DNA of 41,805 bases from CAYLZW01 sp964388085 (GTDB lineage Bacteria; Myxococcota; UBA727; CAYLZW01): positions 1 through 41,805 of the forward strand of contig CAYLZW010000015.1 of assembly GCA_964388085.1 (NCBI GenBank), read 5' to 3'. Numbering within the stretch: position 1 is the first letter of the stretch; each line of letters opens with the position of its first letter. The position numbers and the translations under genes are program-made. Positions 33,258-41,123 of this stretch are shown here, piece by piece. Under the pieces are notes generated by a model. That model saw nothing but the letters and a program-made list of their open reading frames with translations, did not search any database and was not told where the DNA came from.

Positions 33258-35060
33258 CTAGGAATACAGCGGCGCGCGGCCGGAGAGATCGCCCATGGGA
33301 TCTTTCGGGCGGCGCCGCGGCGGCAACAGATGCCAGAGGATCTCGAGCGCGCCGGTCGCGGCCGGCCGGCTCTTCAGGTCCACGACGACGGCGCCGTCGG
33401 GCTCTTTGGGCGTGCTCTCGTCGAGGCGCGTGAGCAGCTCGGCGGCCTCGCCTTCGTCGTCGATGTCCCTGTGGCTCATGAGCCGCGCGCGGCGCACGGT
33501 GGTGTCGCAGGTCAGGTGGAAGGCGCGCACGCGGCCGCTCAGGAGCACCTCGCTGTAGTGGCCCTCGATGACGATGCCCTCGACGGGCGGCTGGCGCGCG
33601 AGCTCGTCCTTCAACGCGTTGCGCACGGCCTCGTCGTCGAGCAGCGCGGCGCCGCGCACCTGATCGTGCCCGGCGTGCAGCTCGCGCGTGACGTCCTCTC
33701 CCGCGAGCTTGACGAGGTAGTAGGGCGGCTCCTCGCTCGGGCGCATGTCGAGGCCGCTCTCGAAGGCCGCGCGCACGAGCTCGGCCGGCGGCGGCACGGG
33801 CCGCCCGCGCTCGCCGAGGCGCCGCTCGAACAACGCCAGCGCGCGGCCGAGGGCGGACGTGTTCACGTAGGCGTGCTTGAGCCGCCGAGCGACCGCGGAG
33901 CCCACCTCGGTCTTGCCGGCGTAGGGCAGCCCGCTGAGCGCGAGGCGGAAGGTGCGGCCCTCGAGGATGAGCTCCTCGTAGGCGATGAGGCGCCCCATGG
34001 CGGTGACCTCGAGCAGCGAGCGCGGCCGCGTGCCGAAGGAGAGGAAGCGCAGCCCGTTCAAGGCGCGCACGAGCTCGTCGTAGATGACGGCGGACTCCTG
34101 CTCGATGGCGACGACCGGATCGCTGAACAGCACCTGCTCGCCGCTCTTGATGCGGCGCAGGCGATCGAGGCGGGCGACGGGCGCGCTCAACAGACCCAGC
34201 ACGCGGCGCGCGAAGAAGCGCGGCAGAAAGCGCGCGTCGGGCCGGCCGAGCGCCGAGAGCGCCTCGAGGTAGCCGTGTAAGAGCGCGTCCTCCTCGTCGT
34301 CACTCAACTCGCACGCGTTCGAGAGCGCCGCCAGGTCCTCGGCCGCGTCCCCGAGGCACGCGTCGTCGAAGGCCACCAGGCGGAGCTCACCGCCGTCGGT
34401 CTGCACGAGCGCCTGTGCGTTGGCGCGCCCGTGACAGAGCACGCGCCGGCGCGCGGTCAAGAACGCGTGGTCGAGGGCGATGGCGTACTCGCGCAGCGAG
34501 CGCTGCAGATCGCTCAAGCTCAGCGTCAAGAGGTCCTGGCCGAGCCCGTCCGCCTCGCGCGCGAGCATCCACGTGCGCAGTTGGTCGCTCGTCTTCTTGA
34601 ACGCCTCGAGGAGCGTCATCGCGCGCTGCTGTGGGAAGCCCGCCCGCAGGTCGAACACACGCGCGGAGTGCAGCGCGGCGAACAGCGCCCCTACCTCGCG
34701 AGCGCGCCTCTTGACGTCGGCGTTGTGCAGCGCGCGGCCCGATTGGAACGGGTACGCGAGCCAGCGTCGCGGTACGCCGCCGAGCACCTGCTCTCCGGAC
34801 CCGAGCAGCGGCGGCGCGATGGTCATGGGCAGCGCCGTCTGCAAGGCCACGAGCGCCTCGGCCTCGGCGCGCAAGGCGCTGCTGTCGGGATCCATGTCGA
34901 CCCGTAGCAGGACCTCCCCGACGCGGAAGGTGCGCACCGTGCGCTGCGCCAAGAGCTCGGTCAGCGTCGCGCTGCCGTCTTCGGAGAGCGCCGTGACGAG
35001 CGCGCGTAGCTCTTCTTCGTAGATCGGCGCCCGCACGCGCGGCGGACCGCTCGAGCTCAC
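33258..35060 (-). CDS. fusion of a degenerate APH/choline-kinase-like domain with a cytidylate-kinase-like domain
   Basis: A 600-residue protein. Residues about 45-300 align with aminoglycoside-phosphotransferase-type kinases: LAYPFQSGRAL hinge, then HGRANAQALV at 210-219 where HGDxxxxNxLV is expected, and LVAFDDACLGDAAEDLA at 228-243 where xIDxxDAxLGDPxxDLA is expected. The catalytic Asp (Arg212), metal-binding Asn (Ala217) and metal-binding Asp (Ala230) are all replaced, so this half should be a pseudokinase. Residues about 370-560 resemble CMP kinase: P-loop GLPYAGKTEVG from 377, YVNTSALGRALALF, a KLAGEDVTREL block, QVRGAALLDDEAVRNAL, and CDTTVRRARLMSHRD. The start GTG 35060 overlaps the lipA stop (GTGA). 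Substrate unknown. Confidence 0.7.
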   Translation of the reverse strand: MSSSGPPRVRAPIYEEELRALVTALSEDGSATLTELLAQRTVRTFRVGEVLLRVDMDPDSSALRAEAEALVALQTALPMTIAPPLLGSGEQVLGGVPRRWLAYPFQSGRALHNADVKRRAREVGALFAALHSARVFDLRAGFPQQRAMTLLEAFKKTSDQLRTWMLAREADGLGQDLLTLSLSDLQRSLREYAIALDHAFLTARRRVLCHGRANAQALVQTDGGELRLVAFDDACLGDAAEDLAALSNACELSDDEEDALLHGYLEALSALGRPDARFLPRFFARRVLGLLSAPVARLDRLRRIKSGEQVLFSDPVVAIEQESAVIYDELVRALNGLRFLSFGTRPRSLLEVTAMGRLIAYEELILEGRTFRLALSGLPYAGKTEVGSAVARRLKHAYVNTSALGRALALFERRLGERGRPVPPPAELVRAAFESGLDMRPSEEPPYYLVKLAGEDVTRELHAGHDQVRGAALLDDEAVRNALKDELARQPPVEGIVIEGHYSEVLLSGRVRAFHLTCDTTVRRARLMSHRDIDDEGEAAELLTRLDESTPKEPDGAVVVDLKSRPAATGALEILWHLLPPRRRPKDPMGDLSGRAPLYS

Positions 35061-35950
35061 GGCGCGACGCCGCGCTCGGCGTGGTAGCTCGAGCGCACGA
35101 GGGGGCCGCTCTCGACGTGGGCGAAGCCGAGCTCGCGCGCGAAGGCGCCGAGCTCCTCGAACACGCGCGGCTCCGCGAAGCGCACGACCTCGTGGTGCGA
35201 CGGCGACGGGCGCAGGTACTGCCCGATGGTGAGGATGTCGCAGCCGTGATCACGGATGTCACGGATGGCCTGCTTGACCTCGTCATCGGTCTCGCCGAGG
35301 CCGAGCATGACGCCGCTCTTCGTGCGCATCTCGGGCCGAAGCGCCTTGGCCATCTCGAGCACCGCGAGCGAGCGCGCGTACTGGGCGCCGCTCCGGATCT
35401 TCCTCGTCAGGCGCGAGACGGTCTCGAGGTTGTGGTTGAACACCTCGGGCCCGGCGTCGGTGACGGTCTCGACGCTGTCTCTGTCGCCGTGGAAGTCCGG
35501 CACGAGCACCTCGAGCGTCGCGCCCGGGATCTTCTCCTTCACGGCCGTGATGCAGCGCGCGAACTGGCGCGCGCCGCCGTCGGCCAGGTCGTCGCGCGCC
35601 ACCGAGGTGATGACGACGTGCCGGAGCCCCATGAGCGCGGCGGCCTCGGCCAGGCGGGCGGGCTCGTCGAGGTCCACAGGCAGCGGACGGCTCGACGTCT
35701 TCACGTCGCAGAAGCGGCAGGCGCGCGTACAGAGGTTGCCGAGGATCATGAACGTCGCGGTGCCGATGCTCCAGCACTCGCCGACGTTCGGGCAGGCGGC
35801 CGAGCTGCACACGGTGTGCAACCGACGCTCGTCGAGGAGCTTCTTCAGCTCCTCATAGCGCTCGCCGCCCGGCGCGCGCACGCGCAGCCACGGCGGATGC
35901 CGCTTCGGGCCGCTGGTGGCTTCCGGCTGCAGAATGGGCAACGACGCCAT
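35057..35950 (-). CDS. lipA: lipoyl synthase
   Basis: A 297-residue radical-SAM enzyme that inserts two sulfurs into protein-bound octanoyl groups to make lipoyl cofactors. CSSAACPNVGEC at 48-59 supplies the auxiliary iron-sulfur cluster cysteines, CTRACRFC at 74-81 the SAM-binding cluster, and the C-terminal VRSSYHAE provides the conserved Ser ligand region. VITSVARDDLADGGA, FNHNLETV and TKSGVMLGLGETDDEV are also canonical. Length is normal. lipB is not adjacent. The downstream APH-CMK fusion gene starts inside the stop codon. A small palindrome lies in the 5' leader. Confidence 0.96.
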   Translation of the reverse strand: MASLPILQPEATSGPKRHPPWLRVRAPGGERYEELKKLLDERRLHTVCSSAACPNVGECWSIGTATFMILGNLCTRACRFCDVKTSSRPLPVDLDEPARLAEAAALMGLRHVVITSVARDDLADGGARQFARCITAVKEKIPGATLEVLVPDFHGDRDSVETVTDAGPEVFNHNLETVSRLTRKIRSGAQYARSLAVLEMAKALRPEMRTKSGVMLGLGETDDEVKQAIRDIRDHGCDILTIGQYLRPSPSHHEVVRFAEPRVFEELGAFARELGFAHVESGPLVRSSYHAERGVAP

Positions 35951-35992
35951 GGGGTTGCTCTGTCCTCTGGGGAGCGTTCTCGCAACATGGTC

Positions 35993-36012
35993 CGTTCGGC
36001 TCGCGCCGAACG
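35993..36012. promoter_or_regulatory. perfect inverted repeat upstream of lipA
   Basis: CGTTCGGC-TCGC-GCCGAACG: 8-base arms with a 4-base loop, 43 bases upstream of the lipA ATG. It could be an operator or an mRNA hairpin in the leader. The lipA ribosome site (CAGAGGAC) lies between it and the start. Confidence 0.4.
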
Positions 36013-36150
36013 TAAAGCCTGAAGTGGCCGGAGATCACCTCCTGTGGGCCTCCTCACACGCCGCCGGGCGCTCCTGAATGAGCGCTCGAACAGGCCCGTC
36101 CCAGGGGCGCCTCGGACGCTCCGGCGTCTCGGGCACCCAAGGAGGTCCTT

Positions 36151-36999
36151 ATGCGTCGAGCCATCGCCCCCATCGCCCTCGCGTGTGCCGCTTTCGCGGC
36201 CATTCCGGCGGCCGCCCAGTCGGTGACCGTCTCCGCGCGCTCGAGAGGGCCCGCCGTGGAGGTGTACATCGAGGCGCAGACGCGCGGTGTCGCCCCGGCC
36301 GTGCTCTACGATTACGCCCGCAGCGAGCGGCGCCTGGTCGGGCGCAGCGCGCTGCCGCCGGTGGGTACCTTTGCCTACTTCGGCAGCGGAGCTGCGACCG
36401 CGGTCGCCGTCGTCACCGAGGTGCGCCTCGACGGAACGGTGACGCTGCTGCATCACGATCCGTACGGCTACGCGACCGAGATCCAGATGAACCTGCGTTA
36501 CCCGGCGCTGCACCGGCGCGCCGGTCGCGTCGTCAACGACTACGTGACCTTCACCGGCGCGCGCAGCCTGGCGCCCGTGATCTTCTATGGCTACTCGCAG
36601 CCGCCGCCGCGCGTCGTCGTCATCAACGCGCCGCACGGCGGACACCGCGGCGGTGTCGGGCCGCGCGACGACCGCGCGCACGAGCGCATGACCTGCCTGC
36701 CCGCGGGACACCCCGGACGAGGACACGCCTACGGCCTCTGCAAGAACCACGGCGCCCACCCGCGCCCGGTGACCGGCCGCCACGACGACGGCCACGGCCG
36801 TTGGGATCGCGATCACCACGATCAGGATCGCTGGGACTACGCCGACCGCGGCCGCGAGCGCCACGATGACGACGACCACGGCAAGAAGAAGAACAAGATC
36901 AAACGCAAGAAGAAGGATAAGAAGGACGACGGCAAGCGGGACGACAAGCGACAGGATCGCGACCACGACAACCGCGCCAGGAAGCGACTCGACGTCTGA
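36151..36999 (+). CDS. exported protein with charged His/Asp/Lys-rich tail
   Basis: A 282-residue protein with a signal peptide (MRRAIAPIALACAAFAAIPAAAQ) and a textbook ribosome site, AAGGAGGTCC, five bases before ATG 36151. Residues 24-155 are beta-rich with aromatic pairs (YDYARSERRLVG, FAYFGSG, LHHDPYGYATEIQMNLRYPALHRR, VNDYVTFTGARS). The last 110 residues are low-complexity: HDDGHGRWDRDHHDQDR then Lys-rich repeats, a region that could bind metal ions or nucleic acid or be disordered. TGATG overlap with the next gene implies coupling. No family recognised; the two genes probably act together in the periplasm or outside the cell. Confidence 0.7.
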   Translation: MRRAIAPIALACAAFAAIPAAAQSVTVSARSRGPAVEVYIEAQTRGVAPAVLYDYARSERRLVGRSALPPVGTFAYFGSGAATAVAVVTEVRLDGTVTLLHHDPYGYATEIQMNLRYPALHRRAGRVVNDYVTFTGARSLAPVIFYGYSQPPPRVVVINAPHGGHRGGVGPRDDRAHERMTCLPAGHPGRGHAYGLCKNHGAHPRPVTGRHDDGHGRWDRDHHDQDRWDYADRGRERHDDDDHGKKKNKIKRKKKDKKDDGKRDDKRQDRDHDNRARKRLDV

Positions 37000-37811
37000 T
37001 GTCTCAGCGGATCCGGATGTGCTCCTCCCGGCGGCGGCTCGTGGTCCTCGTGATCACGGTCGCCGCCGCTTTTTCGCCGCTCCTCGTCACCGGCGCGGCG
37101 CTCGCGGCCGACGCGGCTCGGGCGGGAGCGGACGCCTTCCGCCGGCCGGCGAGCGCCGAGGAGAAGGCGGCCGGCGACGTGCTCGCGCGCAAGATGCTCG
37201 ACGGCCTCGGCGGGGCGGACGCCTTCCACGCGCTGCGCTACGTCGGCTTCGCCTTCGTGCCGACGAAGGCGGGCAAGGCGCTGTCTCGTCGAGAGCACGC
37301 CTGGGATCCGGCCGAGGGCAAGGCGCGCGTGCGCTGGCAGAAGGACGGTCACGACGTCCGCGCGTGGCTCTCGCTGGCGGACAAGCGCGGCACCGTCATC
37401 GTGGACGGCGAGCGCGTGACCGACGCCGCCGCGCAGAGGACGTACCTCGACGACGCCTACGCGGCCTGGGTCAACGACGTGTACTGGCTGCTCTCGCCCT
37501 ACAAGGTCAACGACCCGGGCGTGTACAGAGCGAGCGTCGACGGCAAGCTGCGCACGAGCTTTCAGGAGGGCACCGGCCTCACGCCCGGCGATGTGTACCT
37601 GTACGACTTCGACGACGACGGCGAGCTCGCGGGCTGGTCCTACCGGCTGCAGTCCGGACGCGAGGGCAGCTTCCGCTTTCTCGATCGGAAGCAGCTCGCG
37701 GGCGTGACGTTCTTCGGGCGCAAGGTCTCGGCCGACGGCTTCGAGATCGCGCTCGAGGACATCGAGGCGTCGACGAGCGCGAAGCCGGCGGCGTTCACGC
37801 CGCCGCCGTGA
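36999..37811 (+). CDS. exported protein of unknown function, partner of the preceding gene
   Basis: A 270-residue protein with a basic n-region and hydrophobic signal (VVLVITVAAAFSPLLVTGAALA). The mature part resembles outer-membrane-lipoprotein-sorting-like or DUF-type beta-sheet proteins that scavenge apolar ligands: ALRYVGFAFVPTKAGKALSRREHAWDP, repeated anti-parallel strand patterns, DVYLYDFDDDGELAGWSYRL and FEIALEDIEAS near the end. I do not recognise a specific family. It starts inside the stop of the upstream exported protein (TGATG). The gene ends 12 bases before a possible tiny convergent gene. Confidence 0.68.
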   Translation: MSQRIRMCSSRRRLVVLVITVAAAFSPLLVTGAALAADAARAGADAFRRPASAEEKAAGDVLARKMLDGLGGADAFHALRYVGFAFVPTKAGKALSRREHAWDPAEGKARVRWQKDGHDVRAWLSLADKRGTVIVDGERVTDAAAQRTYLDDAYAAWVNDVYWLLSPYKVNDPGVYRASVDGKLRTSFQEGTGLTPGDVYLYDFDDDGELAGWSYRLQSGREGSFRFLDRKQLAGVTFFGRKVSADGFEIALEDIEASTSAKPAAFTPPP

Positions 37812-37823
37812 GCGACGGCCCGT

Positions 37824-37952
37824 CTACAGCAGCAGGGAGGCGACCACGGATCCGGTGCCGACGAGGACGGCGCCGACGAGCGCGGCCGACGCCAACACGC
37901 GGGTGAGCAGCAGCAGCTTGGCGATGTCGCGGAGCTCGATCATCATCATCAT
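37824..37952 (-). CDS. possible 42-residue membrane protein
   Basis: Four consecutive ATG codons (37952 to 37941) follow a GGAGG ribosome site. The encoded peptide is MMMMIELRDIAKLLLL, then an Arg and one hydrophobic helix rich in Val/Leu/Gly/Ala to the C-terminus. The size and single helix fit small membrane proteins. Evidence is limited to the ribosome site and hydrophobicity, and the true start among the four ATGs is unclear. Confidence 0.4.
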   Translation of the reverse strand: MMMMIELRDIAKLLLLTRVLASAALVGAVLVGTGSVVASLLL

Positions 37953-38116
37953 GGCGCGGCCTCCAAACGCGGCCCGTAGCGCAAGCGCGATGCCAGGATT
38001 GGGTGCGTGTGATTTCGCGTAGTTGTAGGGTGCAACAGAGGAGCAGGTGCCACGCGAGCGACGCACTTGTGCGCCAAACCGGTGGCGCCTCTCTCGAGAA
38101 GACCTGAGGCGACGGC

Positions 38117-39442
38117 ATGAGCACGGGCGGAGACCGCGACGGCAGCGTCGTCACCGGGAAGGACCGCTGGGGACCCATCGTCTCGTGGTCGCTCTACGAC
38201 TTCGCGAACTCGGCCTACGCCACCAGCGTCATGGCCGTGCTCTTTCCCATCATGTTCAAGCAGTATTGGAATGGCAGCGACGTCGACGCCACCGTCAGCA
38301 CCTTCCGCTTGAGCCTCGCGACCAGCGGCTCGGGCCTCGCCGTCGCCGTGCTCGCGCCCGTGCTCGGGGCCATCGCCGACCGCGGCGGCGCGAAAAAGCG
38401 CTTCTTGACCTTCTTCGTCGCCGTCGGCGTCACCATGACGGCGTCGCTCTACCTCATCGAACAGGGCGCCTGGCTCGGCGCCGCGCTCGTGTACGCCACC
38501 TCGATGATCGGCTTCATGGGCGCGAACACGTTCTACGACTCCCTCCTGCCCGGCATCGTCTCCATCAGGCGCGTCGATCTCGTCTCGGGCCTCGGCTACG
38601 GCGTCGGCTACCTCGGCGGCGGGCTCTTGCTCGTCGCGCACTTCACGATCCTCACGGACTGGGCCTCGTTCGGCTTCGCCGACATCGCGAGCGCCACCCG
38701 CGCGTGCCTCGCGTCGGTGGCCGTGTGGTGGGCGGCGTTCGCCGTACCGCTCCTCTTGTTCGTGAAGGAAGAGCGGCTCGAGCCGGCCGCGTCGTCCGGA
38801 GACAGCGTCGTCAAGGCGGGCTTCGTACAGCTCTGGCGCACGTTCAAGGACATCCGGCAGCTCCGGCACACCGGCCTGTTCCTGCTCGCCTACTGGCTCT
38901 ACATCGACGGCGTCGACACCGTCATCTTGATGGCCACCGACTACGGCCTCTCGCTCGGCTTCACGCAGGACGCCCTCATGAAGGCCTTCCTGGTGACGCA
39001 ATTCGTCGGCTTCCCGTCGGCGATCCTGTTCGGCAAGGCGGGCGAGAAGCTCGGCCCGAAGACCGGCCTGTACATCGGCATCGCCGCCTACATCGGCATC
39101 TGCACGTACGGCTACTTCGTGAAGAGCGAGGCGCAGTTCTGGGCCATCGCCATCGCCGTCGGCCTCGTGCAGGGCGGCATCCAGGCGCTCAGCCGCTCGC
39201 TCTACACGCGCCTCATCCCCGCGGCGAAGGCGGGCGAATTCTTCGGCTTCTACAACATGCTCGGCAAGTTCGCGGCCGTGCTCGGACCGCTGCTCATGGG
39301 CGTCGTCGGCGTCATCACCGGCGAGACGCGCTACGGCATCGTCTCCATCATCGTGCTCTTCGTCGCCGGCGGCTGGTTCCTCTCGCGCGTCGACGTGAGC
39401 GCCGGACAGCGCGCGGCGGCCGAGGTCGACCCCGGCCTGTGA
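38117..39442 (+). CDS. UMF1/Atg22-type major facilitator superfamily transporter
   Basis: A 441-residue polytopic protein with 12 probable helices. VSWSLYDFANSAYATSVMAVLFP near the N-terminus, PVLGAIADRGGAKKRFL (the MFS loop 2-3 motif), GANTFYDSLLP, and the GLGYGVGYLGGGLLL block are hallmarks of the UMF1 (Atg22-like) branch. The last helices (ALSRSLYTRLIPAAKAGEFFGFYNMLGKFAAVLGP) also match. Yeast Atg22 exports amino acids from vacuoles; bacterial members are of unknown substrate. The gene stands alone; a GC-rich hairpin follows the stop. Confidence 0.93.
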   Translation: MSTGGDRDGSVVTGKDRWGPIVSWSLYDFANSAYATSVMAVLFPIMFKQYWNGSDVDATVSTFRLSLATSGSGLAVAVLAPVLGAIADRGGAKKRFLTFFVAVGVTMTASLYLIEQGAWLGAALVYATSMIGFMGANTFYDSLLPGIVSIRRVDLVSGLGYGVGYLGGGLLLVAHFTILTDWASFGFADIASATRACLASVAVWWAAFAVPLLLFVKEERLEPAASSGDSVVKAGFVQLWRTFKDIRQLRHTGLFLLAYWLYIDGVDTVILMATDYGLSLGFTQDALMKAFLVTQFVGFPSAILFGKAGEKLGPKTGLYIGIAAYIGICTYGYFVKSEAQFWAIAIAVGLVQGGIQALSRSLYTRLIPAAKAGEFFGFYNMLGKFAAVLGPLLMGVVGVITGETRYGIVSIIVLFVAGGWFLSRVDVSAGQRAAAEVDPGL

Positions 39443-39454
39443 CCCCGTGTGACC

Positions 39455-39480
39455 GGCGCGGCGTGGGACACGCGAGCGCC
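39455..39480 (+). terminator. GC-rich hairpin after the MFS gene
   Basis: GGCGC-g-GCGTG, loop GGA, CACGC-ga-GCGCC, beginning 12 bases after the MFS stop. A pyrimidine-rich stretch (CCCCTTGTCTCTTC) follows but not a clean T tract, so termination is plausible rather than certain. Confidence 0.35.
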
Positions 39481-39488
39481 GCCGCCCC

Positions 39489-39516
39489 TTGTCTCTTCAT
39501 ATTTTGACATTAAACT
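39489..39516 (+). promoter_or_regulatory. candidate promoter for the pirin-domain/FMN-reductase pair
   Basis: An AT-rich island in very GC-rich surroundings. TTGTCT (39489) and TAAACT (39511) are spaced by 16 bases, and a TTGACA (39504-39509) also lies inside. It precedes the start at 39571 by about 55 bases. Confidence 0.35.
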
Positions 39517-39570
39517 ATCGTGACCCGGCCGGGGCCCTGGGGCTCCGGCTCGACCCGAAGGGAGAGGACC

Positions 39571-39747
39571 ATGGTCGAGCTGGATCTCGACGAGGGCCGC
39601 TACGCGTGGGTGCAGGTCGCCCGCGGTAGTGTGTTGCTCGGCGCGCAGCGACTGTACGCCGGAGATGGCGCGTCGCTCGATTCCGGCCCGCTGCGCTTTG
39701 TGGCCGGCGCGGACGGCGCGGAGCTGCTCGTGTTCGACCTTCACTGA
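39571..39747 (+). CDS. stand-alone pirin C-terminal cupin-like domain
   Basis: A 58-residue protein starting at ATG 39571 after GGGAGAGGACC. GRYAWVQVARGSVLLGAQ, LYAGDGASL and ADGAELLVFDLH match the very C-terminal cupin-like part (quercetinase-type C-terminal domain) of YhaK/pirin proteins, which are normally about 230-300 residues with an N-terminal metal-binding cupin. No remnant of the N-terminal domain is visible upstream; a separate ribosome site and an AT-rich promoter-like tract are present. A GTG at 39520 would add 17 unlike residues. It is followed 29 bases later by an FMN reductase gene, the usual neighbour of pirin genes. Could be a relic or a functional minidomain. Confidence 0.65.
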   Translation: MVELDLDEGRYAWVQVARGSVLLGAQRLYAGDGASLDSGPLRFVAGADGAELLVFDLH

Positions 39748-39776
39748 CGACCGTCCTCGCGACGACGGGAGTGTCC

Positions 39777-40352
39777 ATGCAGGCCAGAGAGATCCACCTG
39801 CTCGGCGTCGCGGGCAGCCTCCGCGCCGCCTCGCGGAGCCGCGCCTTGCTCGAGAACCTGCAGGCCCTCGTCCCCCCTCACGCGGCGCTCGCAGCCTTCC
39901 CTCTCGACGAGGTGCCGCTCTACAACGGCGACCTCGAGGACGAGCGGCGCCCGCTCGCGGTACGTGCGCTCCGGGAGGCCATCGAGCGCGCCGATGGCCT
40001 CGTGCTCGTCGCGCCCGAGTACAACCACTCGATTCCCGGCGTGTTGAAGAACGCCCTCGACTGGTCCTCGCGGCCGGCCTACCGCTCTCCGCTCGCCGCC
40101 AAGGCCGTCGTCGGCATCGGGCTGTCGAACGGCCTCGTCGGCGGCGCGCGCGGCCTGCAGCACCTGAAGACAATCCTGTCCTCGACGGGGAGCGAGCTGT
40201 ACCCCGGCCGCGAGGTGCTCGTCGGCAGCGCCTCCGAGAAGCTGGCGGACGACGGGCGCCTCACGGACGCGGCCACCGCCGAGCTCTTGGCGTCCACGCT
40301 CCTCGGCTTCACGAGCTGGATTCGGCGCCGCGGGCTCGCGCGGGAGCGCTGA
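39777..40352 (+). CDS. NADPH-dependent FMN reductase family protein
   Basis: A 191-residue flavodoxin-fold protein. GSLRAASRSR at the phosphate loop (GSxRxxSxN type), PLYNGDLEDE, and PEYNHSIPGVLKNALDWSSRP (canonical PEYNxSxPGxLKNxxDW) are characteristic of the NADPH-dependent FMN/quinone/chromate reductase family. It transfers electrons from NAD(P)H to flavin or quinone in the cytoplasm. The start ATG 39777 is set by GGGAG, although GTG 39771 is possible. It is probably co-transcribed with the pirin-type minidomain and converges with the response regulator gene, ten bases away. Confidence 0.92.
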   Translation: MQAREIHLLGVAGSLRAASRSRALLENLQALVPPHAALAAFPLDEVPLYNGDLEDERRPLAVRALREAIERADGLVLVAPEYNHSIPGVLKNALDWSSRPAYRSPLAAKAVVGIGLSNGLVGGARGLQHLKTILSSTGSELYPGREVLVGSASEKLADDGRLTDAATAELLASTLLGFTSWIRRRGLARER

Positions 40353-40362
40353 GCTTTGCGAC

Positions 40363-41091
<729 letters not shown>

Positions 41092-41123
41092 ATCCCCCCC
41101 TGCGCGTGCGGGAGCGGCCGGTG

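Noticed and set aside
32913..34280. 455-codon open frame on the plus strand
   Set aside because: Antisense to the APH-CMK fusion, which shows clear domain motifs.
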